Below are positions 41,968 to 49,840 of a stretch of DNA of 64,000 nucleotides, in pieces. The first letter of the stretch is position 1. Every line of letters starts with the position of its first letter. A program made the translations under genes and the position numbers. The stretch comes from JAAXHV01 sp965207165 (GTDB taxonomy: Bacteria > Pseudomonadota > Gammaproteobacteria > Eutrophobiales > Eutrophobiaceae): contig OZ242265.1 of NCBI GenBank assembly GCA_965207165.1, forward strand, positions 3,472,001-3,536,000. Reading direction: 5' to 3'. The notes under the pieces are model-generated. The model saw only the letters and a program-made list of their open reading frames with translations, was not told where the DNA came from and made no database searches.

Positions 41968-43827
41968 ATGACTGCAAGAATCATCGAGCATAACGGAACG
42001 CCGCTGCAACGCATTCCGGTCGATACGGTGACGGTGGACATCATCGAGAATGCCTTGCGCAACGTGCGCGTTGAAATGGACGCGGTATTGTTCCGTACCG
42101 CCATGTCCCCCGGCATCCGCGAACAGGGCGATTGTTTCCCCATGGTGGCCAACCGCGACGGCAAGATGGTGGTCGGCCAGTTCGGATCGTTTATCCACGG
42201 GTTGATGGAGGCATACGATGGCGAGCTTGAAGAGGGAGATATCATACTCACCAACGACCCGTACATGTGCGGCGCGGCAGTCTCCCATCTGCCGGACTGG
42301 ATAGTACTGGTACCCATATTCAAGGACCGCAGGCATATCGCCTGGTCTGCCATGTTCGGCCACATGTCGGACAACGGCGGTATGACGCCAGGCAGTATCC
42401 CGGTGCAGGCGACCACCATATTCCAGGAAGGCATCCGCATTCCCCCTACCAAACTGTACAGGAAAGGTGAGTTGCAGTCGGACATCCTGGAATTGATATT
42501 GCACAACGTACGCACGCCGCAATGGAACCGGTTTGACCTGAATGCCCTGGTGGCAGCCTGCAATACCGCGGCGCGCCGTTGCAACGAACTGGCCGAACGC
42601 TTCGGCGACGACGTGTTGTACTCCACCATGGAACTGATGCTGGAGCGCAACCACGCGGCCATGAAGCAGATCATCGAGATGATCGTGCCGGAAGAACCGC
42701 GCAGTTTTGAGGACTACGTATGCGACGACGGGGTGGGCGGCGGACCGTACAAGATCAAGTGCAGCCTGTGGCGTGAAGGGTCCCGGGCCGTTTTCGATTT
42801 TGCCGGTACCGACCCGCAGGCGAACAGCTCGATAAATTTCTTCCTCAGCGAGGACATGTTCAGGATGTTTTTCGGCTCGTTCACCATCAACCTGTTCGAT
42901 CCGCAGATACTGTTCAACGACGGGTTTTACGACCTGGTCGACGTGCGCATCCCCCCGGGTTCGCTGCTCAAACCGAATTACCCTGCGGCCCTGTCCGGCC
43001 GCACCCACGCCCTGGGGCGGATTTTCGACGTGATGGGCGGCCTGCTGGGACAGGGCGCGCCGGAGGCCCTGAACGCGGCGGGTTTTTCCGACAGTCCCCA
43101 CCTGTTTTACTCCGGTTACGATAACAGCGGTGAATGGTTCCAGTTGTTCCAGATTGGCTTCGGCGGTATCCCCGGCCGGCCGGCCGGGGACGGCCCGGAC
43201 GGCCATTCCCTGTGGCCGGGATTTACCAACGTGCCGAATGAATTTGTCGAGGCTTATTTCCCCCTGCGGATTGAAAGGTATGAGCCGATAGCCGATTCAG
43301 GCGGCGCCGGCCTGCACCGCGGCGGCAACGGCCTGAGCGTGGCCTACCGGTTCCTCTGTGACGGCACCATCGCCATACACGATGAACGCTGGCTGACCTA
43401 TCCCTGGGGCGTGAACGGCGGTGAACCGGGACAGCGTTCCAGCAAACTCCTGGTGCGCACTGATGGCAGCGAACACTGGTTGCCGTCCAAGTGCGAAGGG
43501 GTGGAAGTGAAAGTCGGTGACATCCTGTACTTCAACACCTGGGGCGGTGGAGGGTGGGGCGACCCCTACCGGCGCGACCCTGAAACCGTCCGGCTCGACG
43601 TGGATCGGGGCCTGGTTACAGCAGCAGGGGCAAGACGCTACGGCGTGGTGTTAAACGAAGACGGCAGTGTCGATGACGATGCCACCCGCACCTTGCGCAC
43701 ACAACTGGCAGCGCAACGGGGCGAACCAGACATGTTCAATTTCGGCGGCAGCATCGAGGAGATAAAAGCCAGGGCCCTGGAAGAAACCCACCTGCCGCCA
43801 CCGCAGGCGCCGGGTGGCGTGAATTAA
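41968..43827 (+). CDS. hyuB-like: HyuB-type N-methylhydantoinase/oxoprolinase subunit B
   Basis: This 619-residue partner of HyuA has IENALRNVRVEMDAVLFRTAMSP, REQGDCFPMVANRDGKMVVGQFG, DIILTNDPYMCGAAVSHLPDW, FGHMSDNGGMTPGSI and GVNGGEPGQRSSK, all standard for the HydB family. The C-terminus is slightly long and ends in a Pro-rich tail (LPPPQAPGGVN). The stop codon (43825-43827) overlaps by two bases the outer edge of the palindromic arm that marks the left end of the integrated element, so the element has not removed coding sequence. Confidence 0.92.
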   Translation: MTARIIEHNGTPLQRIPVDTVTVDIIENALRNVRVEMDAVLFRTAMSPGIREQGDCFPMVANRDGKMVVGQFGSFIHGLMEAYDGELEEGDIILTNDPYMCGAAVSHLPDWIVLVPIFKDRRHIAWSAMFGHMSDNGGMTPGSIPVQATTIFQEGIRIPPTKLYRKGELQSDILELILHNVRTPQWNRFDLNALVAACNTAARRCNELAERFGDDVLYSTMELMLERNHAAMKQIIEMIVPEEPRSFEDYVCDDGVGGGPYKIKCSLWREGSRAVFDFAGTDPQANSSINFFLSEDMFRMFFGSFTINLFDPQILFNDGFYDLVDVRIPPGSLLKPNYPAALSGRTHALGRIFDVMGGLLGQGAPEALNAAGFSDSPHLFYSGYDNSGEWFQLFQIGFGGIPGRPAGDGPDGHSLWPGFTNVPNEFVEAYFPLRIERYEPIADSGGAGLHRGGNGLSVAYRFLCDGTIAIHDERWLTYPWGVNGGEPGQRSSKLLVRTDGSEHWLPSKCEGVEVKVGDILYFNTWGGGGWGDPYRRDPETVRLDVDRGLVTAAGARRYGVVLNEDGSVDDDATRTLRTQLAAQRGEPDMFNFGGSIEEIKARALEETHLPPPQAPGGVN

Positions 43828-43830
43828 TAT

Positions 43831-43847
43831 TTGGGGTCAGAGTAAAA
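43831..43847. repeat. Candidate attL, 17-bp direct repeat
   Basis: TTGGGGTCAGAGTAAAA, identical to 49738-49754 and in the same orientation. With the five bases before it, it matches, in inverted orientation, the 21-base arm at 49798-49818. It begins 3 bases after the hyuB stop. Confidence 0.65.
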
Positions 43848-44549
43848 CTAACTCGTTAACTATTTGTTTTATATAATATTCTATAAAATACGATCCATCA
43901 ATATCACACTATCAGTCCAACAGATATTGCAGGGAATTCAAGCACTGTTTCCGCCATTATAAATCGGTTATACGTGCGGTGTCATGTTGCCGATTTCCTC
44001 AAAACAGTCCTGCTCAGGGGCAGTTATCGGCCCAAATGATACGCACCGGGTAAAATCAGGCGGGGGCAAATTCCGTTTTACCTGGAAAGTCATGCAGCCC
44101 GACATGGTGCAGCAGTCGATAACAACAACGGCAGGTGGAACAGGACAACACCGCTCCTGGGCACTGAAACGATGGCGGGCATCGAGTGCCTGGCTGGGAT
44201 TGTGTTTGTTTATCATGAGGCGTTCCTTGCGGAGTTCGGGCCGTATTGCCAGGGGTTGACCTGCGTGCCCTGTTTGTTGATTGGATCAGGTTGTCCAGGA
44301 TGAACCAGGCCGATGCGCCAGCCGGTCTGTGCTCCTGCAGAATATAGTCAGCCGCCTGGCTGAGTGGATGACGACGGATAACTACCGGCTAATCGAACAA
44401 CCGGATTCACCTTGTGACAGGTTATCCGACAGACCACCGGATCAGGCTGCCAGGTAACAACGCGCACACGGTCGATTACTGTCGTTAACGGCAGGGGCGA
44501 GACTACTCCTGTATACAAAACTGCGTTTTGATACCGGAGTCTCGCAAGA
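43848..44549. other. Non-coding, decayed stretch inside the element
   Basis: About 700 bases with no convincing gene. The short open frames here have no family likeness or ribosome site. The first 100 bases are AT-rich (runs of ATATAATATT), as might be expected next to an att site; the rest is GC-rich and looks like degraded coding sequence that I could not identify. Confidence 0.5.
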
Positions 44550-44589
44550 GGGGGACACCCCCCCTTGACCCCCCCCGTTTGCAACGGGG
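44550..44589. other. GC-run hairpins, possible transfer-origin remnant
   Basis: Two hairpins stand side by side. GGGGG-ACA-CCCCC is at 44550-44562, and CCCCGTT-TGC-AACGGGG is a perfect 7-3-7 stem at 44573-44589, with TTGACCC between them. They lie just before the first MobC-like remnant. Similar GC-run hairpins precede mobilization genes in some mobilizable elements (from memory), so an oriT remnant is possible but unproven. Confidence 0.35.
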
Positions 44590-44616
44590 CCAACTGATTC
44601 ATTGGCATAACCTGAC

Positions 44617-44772
44617 GGCTGAGCTGACCACATCACGAGCGCCGCCGGACCGGACGGTTACCCTGCGCATGGATACGTTGACGCGTGATAAGTGGCAGGA
44701 CCGGGCACAGGCTGCAGGTCTGCCTGTCGTGGGGTTTGCCGGTCCAGCCCGTGGCGGAGGATGGATTCCATA
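44617..44772 (+). pseudogene. MobC-like ribbon-helix-helix remnant, copy A
   Basis: The reading TAELTTSRAPPDRTVTL, then RMDTLTRDKWQDRAQAAGL, resembles the start of MobC-type relaxosome proteins, a basic strand RTVTLR followed by a helix with an AAGL turn. After PVV the frame loses resemblance and stops at 44772, so the gene is truncated. The first 54 bases are nearly repeated at 45123-45176, so two related remnants lie 0.5 kb apart. Confidence 0.45.
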
Positions 44773-45120
44773 GCTTTATAGCTGTGGCTGCCCGGGCGAG
44801 AGCGCGGTAAATGGTCAATTATTGTTATGGCCAGGGTGGTAAACGTGGTTGCGGTTTCAGGGGTCTATCTCTCGGCCATTGTGTCACACAATGCCTATCT
44901 TGCCCTCACTCCTATTAGAATGATTAAAGGAAGCTATTTTCAGCCGGTATACATTATTTGAGAACCTGTTTCAGTGCAGTGAAACGGGGATGTTGATGTC
45001 GGGTTGGCTGATGATGAAGTTCATAATCAGTTCATGTTGTTCACGGTTATCCAGCCGGGTCTGACGGTTCATTGCATGACAGAAGGGAGCGCTATTTCCC
45101 CGACTCACTGGCAAGTCCCA

Positions 45121-45300
45121 ATGGCTGAGCGCACCACATCGCACGCGCCACCGGACCGGATGGTTACCCTGCGCGTGGCGACGGAGACCCGGTCCCGGTG
45201 GACATGCCTGGCGCAGGCCGCAGTCTGCCGCTCGACAACTGGATCCGATGCCGGTGCCGGGTTGCTGCGGCGCAAACCGCGAGCAATGGTCGGGGGAGCT
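45121..45300 (+). pseudogene. MobC-like ribbon-helix-helix remnant, copy B (frameshifted)
   Basis: MAERTTSHAPPDRMVTL, then RVATETRSRWTCLAQAA, continues only after a one-base frame change as GRSLPLDNWIRCRCRVA, which matches the AGLSLSEWIR ending of MobC-like proteins. The frame break near 45213 shows that the gene is dead. It duplicates the copy at 44617. Confidence 0.45.
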
Positions 45301-45638
45301 TGAGCTGCTGCGCCGTCTCCTCGACAGTGAGCGGGGGTCAGGGAATCCGGTTTTCCCTGATGACTGGGTTTTGCGGTGGTGGCGCCTCCGGGGCCGCGGC
45401 TGTTGCATACCTGGAGAACGACGCAGACCACAAAGCCACGCCACGCACCGGCGTTGACGTGCTGCGTTGCGCCCCGGGTCTCGTCGGCGCCGGGCTTGTG
45501 CCTGCATATTCAGGCCATACCAAGCCTTAGGGTCGCTCCGATAAATCGCTTACAGCGCCTCTACGGCGGTCGGATGTCACCAGAACTGGCCGAAATGGAC
45601 AGTTACAGCCGAATCGGGGGGCTCAGCTTTTCTGCAGA

Positions 45639-45851
45639 TTGATTAGAAGGTTTCTAAGGATATCTCGAAGCCACAAACGCTGGCTCCACTACTACGAATC
45701 AGCGTTCACGACGCGTCAAAGCACTATGGCTGCCGCCTATCCGCCAGGACATTACACTATGGTTGAAGTAGCGAAGTATTTCGGAGTTAGCAGAACCACA
45801 TTGGGCAGAGCGTTGAAAGAAGATATCTCAGGTGTGCATTGTGCGACCTGA
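45639..45851 (+). pseudogene. Helix-turn-helix fragment of a recombinase or transposase
   Basis: The end of this short frame reads YPPGHYTMVEVAKYFGVSRTTL, then GRALKED. This is a helix-turn-helix of the type found at the C-terminus of serine resolvases and some REP-associated transposases. The part before it has no likeness to a catalytic domain, so only the tail of a former gene remains. Between 45301 and 45638 nothing else is recognised. Confidence 0.4.
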
Positions 45852-45876
45852 GCCCATTTTATACAGTTAAATATTT

Positions 45877-46215
45877 TTATCTGTATAGGGCACTGGTAAC
45901 GACCATCTTTTGGTCTGATTTCGAGCAAGTAGTGGTGGTCGCACTATCATTTGTCCAAGCTTTGACCATGTACACAAGACCTGTATTGACAATTGTTTCA
46001 ACCGGATAAAAATCGCGTATCTGGGACATGATACCCTCTACCGCAACAATACAATCATCAAATGATATGGATTTTGTTTCTTTTCTAATAACGGGTCCCT
46101 GTTCCGGATACCGACCGCTACCGATCATGCGATTAAGTTCGCCGGGCGTATACGTTTTTTCTGCATAAGCCGACGTAATTGTCGCCAACAGAATTATCAT
46201 AGCCGTCAATTTCAT
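45877..46215 (-). CDS. Small secreted hypothetical protein
   Basis: This 112-residue protein has a clear signal peptide (MKLTAMIILLATITSAYA, cleavage before EKTY). The mature part of about 94 residues has TPGELNRMIGSGRYPEQGPV, two Cys residues that could form a disulfide, and a Thr-rich segment near the end. No family is recognised. The gene is more AT-rich than the flanking chromosome, like the next two genes, so it probably arrived with the element. Confidence 0.7.
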   Translation of the reverse strand: MKLTAMIILLATITSAYAEKTYTPGELNRMIGSGRYPEQGPVIRKETKSISFDDCIVAVEGIMSQIRDFYPVETIVNTGLVYMVKAWTNDSATTTTCSKSDQKMVVTSALYR

Positions 46216-46341
46216 TATGTTTTTTCTCTATCGATTGGGCTATTGTAAACCAGACATCAATCTTTGACCTCACTTTTAATATCCTTTGGCGTAATCTGTT
46301 TTTTCTTCTTGGTAATATTCACATAACTATGCAGGTTCCGT

Positions 46342-46989
46342 TTATAATGCTTCAGCATCAGCTTCTTTAGTTTTCTTTTCAGATTGTCGTCTTGCAGAGT
46401 CAAACTCTGGACTTGAATATTCGATAAGTAAATGTCCTGTCCCAGGGCGTATTGGAATGATTGTAATCCCGATTCTTACTCCCGAAAACATAAAATTTGA
46501 AAAATAAGAACCACAACCAACAGTAGTATAGAATTCATCCACCTCGTCACACCAATCCATTTCAAAACTTGAAGGGGTTCCGTATTTTTTTGTTAATAAC
46601 TCTTTTATTTCACTATACATCTCTTTAATTTCATTTCCATCAATGTCATCAGTGATAACAGTAGAGACTGCTGTTACTTTAACAAGCTGATTTTTATAGG
46701 TTATAGCATAATAGTTATCGCCTTTTGACCAAGGCTCTGGGGGCAATTTAGATGCAAAGACATTAAATCCGTAACCTATTTCAAATCCATAGCCCACTTC
46801 ATAACCTGTGAATCCAAGCTCCTCAATCTTTGTGAATCCAAGCTTCTTTAAATCTTCTTTTGACATGCCCCACATTAGGCCAAAAGGCTCAGGAAAAACA
46901 TCAGCATCTACAACTGTCAATGAGCACATAGCAATTAACACAACAAAGCATCGGAGCATGATTTCTCTCAGACTATTTATTTTTCTCAT
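46342..46989 (-). CDS. Secreted hypothetical protein
   Basis: This 215-residue protein begins at ATG 46989 (MRKINSLREIMLRCFVVLIAMCSLTVVDA), with a signal peptide and cleavage near DADVF. The mature start FPEPFGLMWGMSKEDLKKLGF is a pattern seen in various periplasmic proteins of unknown function in which FGLxWGMS begins the first repeat. The C-terminus is charged (RRQSEKKTKEADAEAL). AT-rich like its neighbours. GAGGCA precedes the start. No function can be given. Confidence 0.72.
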   Translation of the reverse strand: MRKINSLREIMLRCFVVLIAMCSLTVVDADVFPEPFGLMWGMSKEDLKKLGFTKIEELGFTGYEVGYGFEIGYGFNVFASKLPPEPWSKGDNYYAITYKNQLVKVTAVSTVITDDIDGNEIKEMYSEIKELLTKKYGTPSSFEMDWCDEVDEFYTTVGCGSYFSNFMFSGVRIGITIIPIRPGTGHLLIEYSSPEFDSARRQSEKKTKEADAEAL

Positions 46990-47412
46990 ATTTTTGCTGC
47001 CTCTGTATGTACTTGGCATTCTGTACGAGTTACAGGAACCATCAATTTAGGAATTAGTGTATCAGGGTTAAAAAGACTTTAAGCGGGTAGTGCATTATTG
47101 TTGACTACCTAGATCTGGTTTATACCAAAAGATCAATCACAAAGAAATGCCAGAGCACAGAGCACTATCCCAATACTGAATAATATGGAAGAACAACAGA
47201 TTGGCAAGTTTGCAAATCTAAGACTATTCAAGCTTAAATCTCTATACCTAACTCCGCCATCCTCGAATCCTTCATACAATTCAACGTAATAACTGAATAA
47301 TATTACCGCTATAAATTTTTAATTTAACAATTAATTGTAGATTTAATATGGCGGAGAGAGCTATTCGTTATGTATCGTTCTTGCCGAGTGTTCCTGCCGA
47401 ACCCGTTTGCTT
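46990..47412. other. AT-rich intergenic stretch, no gene seen
   Basis: About 420 bases, AT-rich, with no supported open reading frame. It must hold the promoter of the gene at 46342. TTTAATTTAACAATTAATTG near 47320 is a weak inverted repeat past the stop of the HNH gene. Confidence 0.5.
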
Positions 47413-48186
47413 TTATATCCTGGAAGCTCTTGTTTTTGCATAACTGAGTAGTTCTTGTTTTAGATGCTTTCGATCTTTGCCGAAGTGCAGATGGCGATGA
47501 CAGTTTGGACACAAGGCTACAGTGTTTTTCAAGGTATCGGGTCCTCCTTCAGCTAAGGGTGTAATGTGATGAGTTTCAAGAAAATATGTACCGTCCTCTT
47601 TGACAAACGGTGCCTGTTTGGAACATAGTTCACATTTGTCGCTAGCATGTTCAAGCACCCATGCTCGAATTTGTGGACTCCTTGCATATTGGGTGATCGT
47701 TTGATTTCTTTGTAATGGTTTGATTACACCGATAGGAGGGCGCGAATCAGGGTTTTTTCTAATTCTCTCACGCTCCTTATTAGTTTCTTCATCCAGCTCA
47801 CGATGGTTCAATATCAGTCCGGGTTTTTCAATATGTATGCAATAGTTTTGTTTGACCTTCCTGTCTAAACTTTCTACATAATGACGAAGTTTTGGCGATA
47901 GTTCCCTAAAACGTGACGAGCCTCGATCTAATTGTTTGAACCATTGTGTCAATAACTTTTTTGTTTCCCCGCCATGACGCCCCTTCTCTCTGCAGTAATT
48001 TTCTAAAGTTGTATTTTCATAACCTATAAATTTAGAAGGGGCAAAAATGTCACTTTCTTCGAAATAATACCAATGAGTAAAGTTGTTAAATACCCTAAAA
48101 GCATCTGAATCCGAACTAGTCGTTAATTCATTGAAGTTTATCGCATTTTCAATAACTTGTTCTTTGTTGTTAACTAATTCTGGCAT
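47413..48186 (-). CDS. HNH endonuclease, McrA-like
   Basis: This 257-residue protein has a C-terminal HNH nuclease with two zinc-binding Cys pairs. The motif runs WVLEHASDKCELCSKQAPF, FLETHHITPLAEGGPDTL and NTVALCPNCHRHLHFG, so H-N-H and C-x2-C...C-x2-C are all present. The N-terminal part, about 150 residues, is specific and may recognise modified DNA or another target, as in McrA-type enzymes that cut methylated DNA. The gene is AT-rich and sits inside the integrated element, so a role in defence against incoming DNA is plausible but not shown. It has no partner methyltransferase. Confidence 0.85.
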   Translation of the reverse strand: MPELVNNKEQVIENAINFNELTTSSDSDAFRVFNNFTHWYYFEESDIFAPSKFIGYENTTLENYCREKGRHGGETKKLLTQWFKQLDRGSSRFRELSPKLRHYVESLDRKVKQNYCIHIEKPGLILNHRELDEETNKERERIRKNPDSRPPIGVIKPLQRNQTITQYARSPQIRAWVLEHASDKCELCSKQAPFVKEDGTYFLETHHITPLAEGGPDTLKNTVALCPNCHRHLHFGKDRKHLKQELLSYAKTRASRI

Positions 48187-48406
48187 CGTAATGATCCTTG
48201 AAAATCTTTATTTCATTTATGGAATAGTGGCATGCTTATTTATTTTTTTGTTTCTTAAAGAGTTAATGAGAGACCTATTATGTTGTTCCTGCATTTTGTG
48301 CTTTAACAATTCAACTTTTATTTGTAAAAACGTGGGGTATTAGCTCAAGCCATAGAAATAAAGCAAGGGTATACAATCACGAATTACTAATAGATCTTAC
48401 ATTACT

Positions 48407-49585
48407 CTACAAAGAATTTACCATCAACACCTTGGCCGGTTCCGCACCGGTGATATAATCCGCCCAGTGCTGCATAAGACGCTCACGCCGTGCAAACAGG
48501 TCCGATCTGAAATAACTGCCTTCAACACCCGGCACCACGTGCGCCAGGGCCATTTCAGCTAGCTGCCGGTCCTTCCCGCTGTCAGCGCACCAGTCACGAA
48601 ATGACGATCTCAGACCGTGAACGGTTGCCCGGTCTGCCAGCCCCGCCCGCCGCAGAAACACCATCATCGTGGCATTGGTTAACGGCCTGGCGTTGTTTCT
48701 TGGTGACGGGAAGACCAGACCGGACTTGTCCCGCAGCACGCCGGCCTTTTCCAGCACGTCAAGCGCCTGGTCCGATAAAGGAACCCGATGCGCCCGGTTC
48801 GATTTCATACGGTCCGCCGGGATTGACCAGGTTTTGTTATCAAGGTCAATCTCACTCCACAGTGCAGCCCGCGCCTCAACGCTCCGGGCAGCCGTCAATG
48901 CGATAAACCGCAGGCACAGCTTCGCAGCAATACAGGCCTGCGCCTTGTCGGTCTGGTTCAATGCATCCCTGACCTCGGTATGGTGCAATGCCCTGTGATG
49001 CTTGGTTTTACCGGCCTGCTTCGGCAGCGCCGCACTGATGGCGTCGCCGGCCAGGTTGGTCTCGATATGGCCGAACGCCTGCGCCCAGGAAAATACGGCC
49101 TTGATCCAGCCCCGCAACCGGCGCGCCGTTGCGTTCTTGTCGGTCCACAAAGGAACCAGTATGTCAAGAAGGTCCGCCCGGTCGATCAGATCGATCCGCT
49201 TGTCCCCGATACGCGGGAGGACATAGGTGGTCATGCAGCGCCGCCATTCCTTTTCAGTCATGCGATTGCGCCAGGTCGGCCGCAGGCTGTCCAGCGCCGC
49301 CGTGGCCGCCGCTTCGAAGTCCGGTTTCATGGTCTTGCGCTTTTCTGCCAGCGGATCCCCGCCGGCGCGGACCCGCCGACGGTTGAGAAACGCCGTCTCC
49401 CGGGCCTCGTCCACACTCACGACGGGAAACGCACCCAGGCCCAGGTCATGGCGCTTGCCTTTAATCGTGATTCGCTGTACCCAGTATTTGCTCCGGTCCG
49501 TGATTCTCAGATACAATGTCGTGTCCACCGTATGGAAACCGGGGGCGCTTAGTTTGCGGGCTTTTGCATCGGTAAATTGTTGCAT
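48407..49585 (-). CDS. Tyrosine integrase, P4 type
   Basis: This 392-residue phage-type integrase has an N-terminal arm-binding part (LSAPGFHTVDTTLYLRITDRSKYWVQRI, DLGLGAFPVVSVDEARETA), as in P4/DUF4102 integrases. The catalytic residues are the first Arg (ALTAARSVEARAALWSE), HGLRSSFRDW with H-x-x-R, the His in ALAHVVPG and the Tyr in EGSYFRSDL. All are present, so it may be active. ATG 49585 is favoured by AGGAGA upstream. It reads away from the right end of the element, close to the candidate att site at 49738. Confidence 0.93.
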   Translation of the reverse strand: MQQFTDAKARKLSAPGFHTVDTTLYLRITDRSKYWVQRITIKGKRHDLGLGAFPVVSVDEARETAFLNRRRVRAGGDPLAEKRKTMKPDFEAAATAALDSLRPTWRNRMTEKEWRRCMTTYVLPRIGDKRIDLIDRADLLDILVPLWTDKNATARRLRGWIKAVFSWAQAFGHIETNLAGDAISAALPKQAGKTKHHRALHHTEVRDALNQTDKAQACIAAKLCLRFIALTAARSVEARAALWSEIDLDNKTWSIPADRMKSNRAHRVPLSDQALDVLEKAGVLRDKSGLVFPSPRNNARPLTNATMMVFLRRAGLADRATVHGLRSSFRDWCADSGKDRQLAEMALAHVVPGVEGSYFRSDLFARRERLMQHWADYITGAEPAKVLMVNSL

Positions 49586-49737
49586 GGTATTTTCTCCTGC
49601 TCCTACGATTTGTCCAACGATACACACGGAACTATATAGGAAGGAAAAATAAGCGTCAACAACACATTTATAATAATATCAGATAGTTATGGCATGCAAA
49701 GGAAAGAAATGGAACGCAAAAAACGGTGGTTTTATTC

Positions 49738-49818
49738 TTGGGGTCAGAGTAAAAATACAGTAACCGGCAGGTAAGCATTAGTTTACTGTTGAGTATGTTT
49801 ACTCTGACCCCAAATATT
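49738..49818. repeat. Palindromic dispersed repeat with candidate attR
   Basis: An 81-bp hairpin element. The left arm TTGGGGTCAGAGTAAA (49738-49753) pairs with TTTACTCTGACCCCAA (49798-49813), and inner arms ACAGTAA (49757) and TTACTGT (49783) also pair. The outer right arm extends to 49818 and matches 43826-43846 over 21 bases. The 17 bases at 49738-49754 are the candidate attR. Related but decayed copies are at 59660 and 63025. Confidence 0.75.
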
Positions 49819-49840
49819 TATCCGGGCATCCGCAAATAAA

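Larger units (their letters stand above)
43831..49754. mobile_element. Integrated element with P4-type integrase (about 5.9 kb)
   Basis: The element is bounded by a 17-bp direct repeat, TTGGGGTCAGAGTAAAA, at 43831-43847 and 49738-49754. A tyrosine integrase gene lies next to the right copy, as expected for an att site. Base composition inside is uneven: AT-rich genes at 45877-48186, GC-rich integrase and remnants elsewhere. The repeat is one arm of a longer palindrome (right arm at 49798-49818). Bases AATAT just left of the element still pair with ATATT after the right arm, which supports insertion into that arm. Cargo is decayed mobilization-like sequence, two secreted-protein genes and an HNH nuclease gene. 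Confidence 0.7.

Noticed and set aside
43984..44259. 91-residue frame in the element's left part
   Set aside because: Composition and lack of ribosome site or family motifs indicate chance; the reverse frames are no better.
48190..48343. Small hydrophobic protein after the HNH gene
   Set aside because: The frame is open for 51 residues and begins with a plausible membrane segment, but it has no ribosome site, ends in a Cys-rich stretch without family likeness and lies in AT-rich intergenic DNA.
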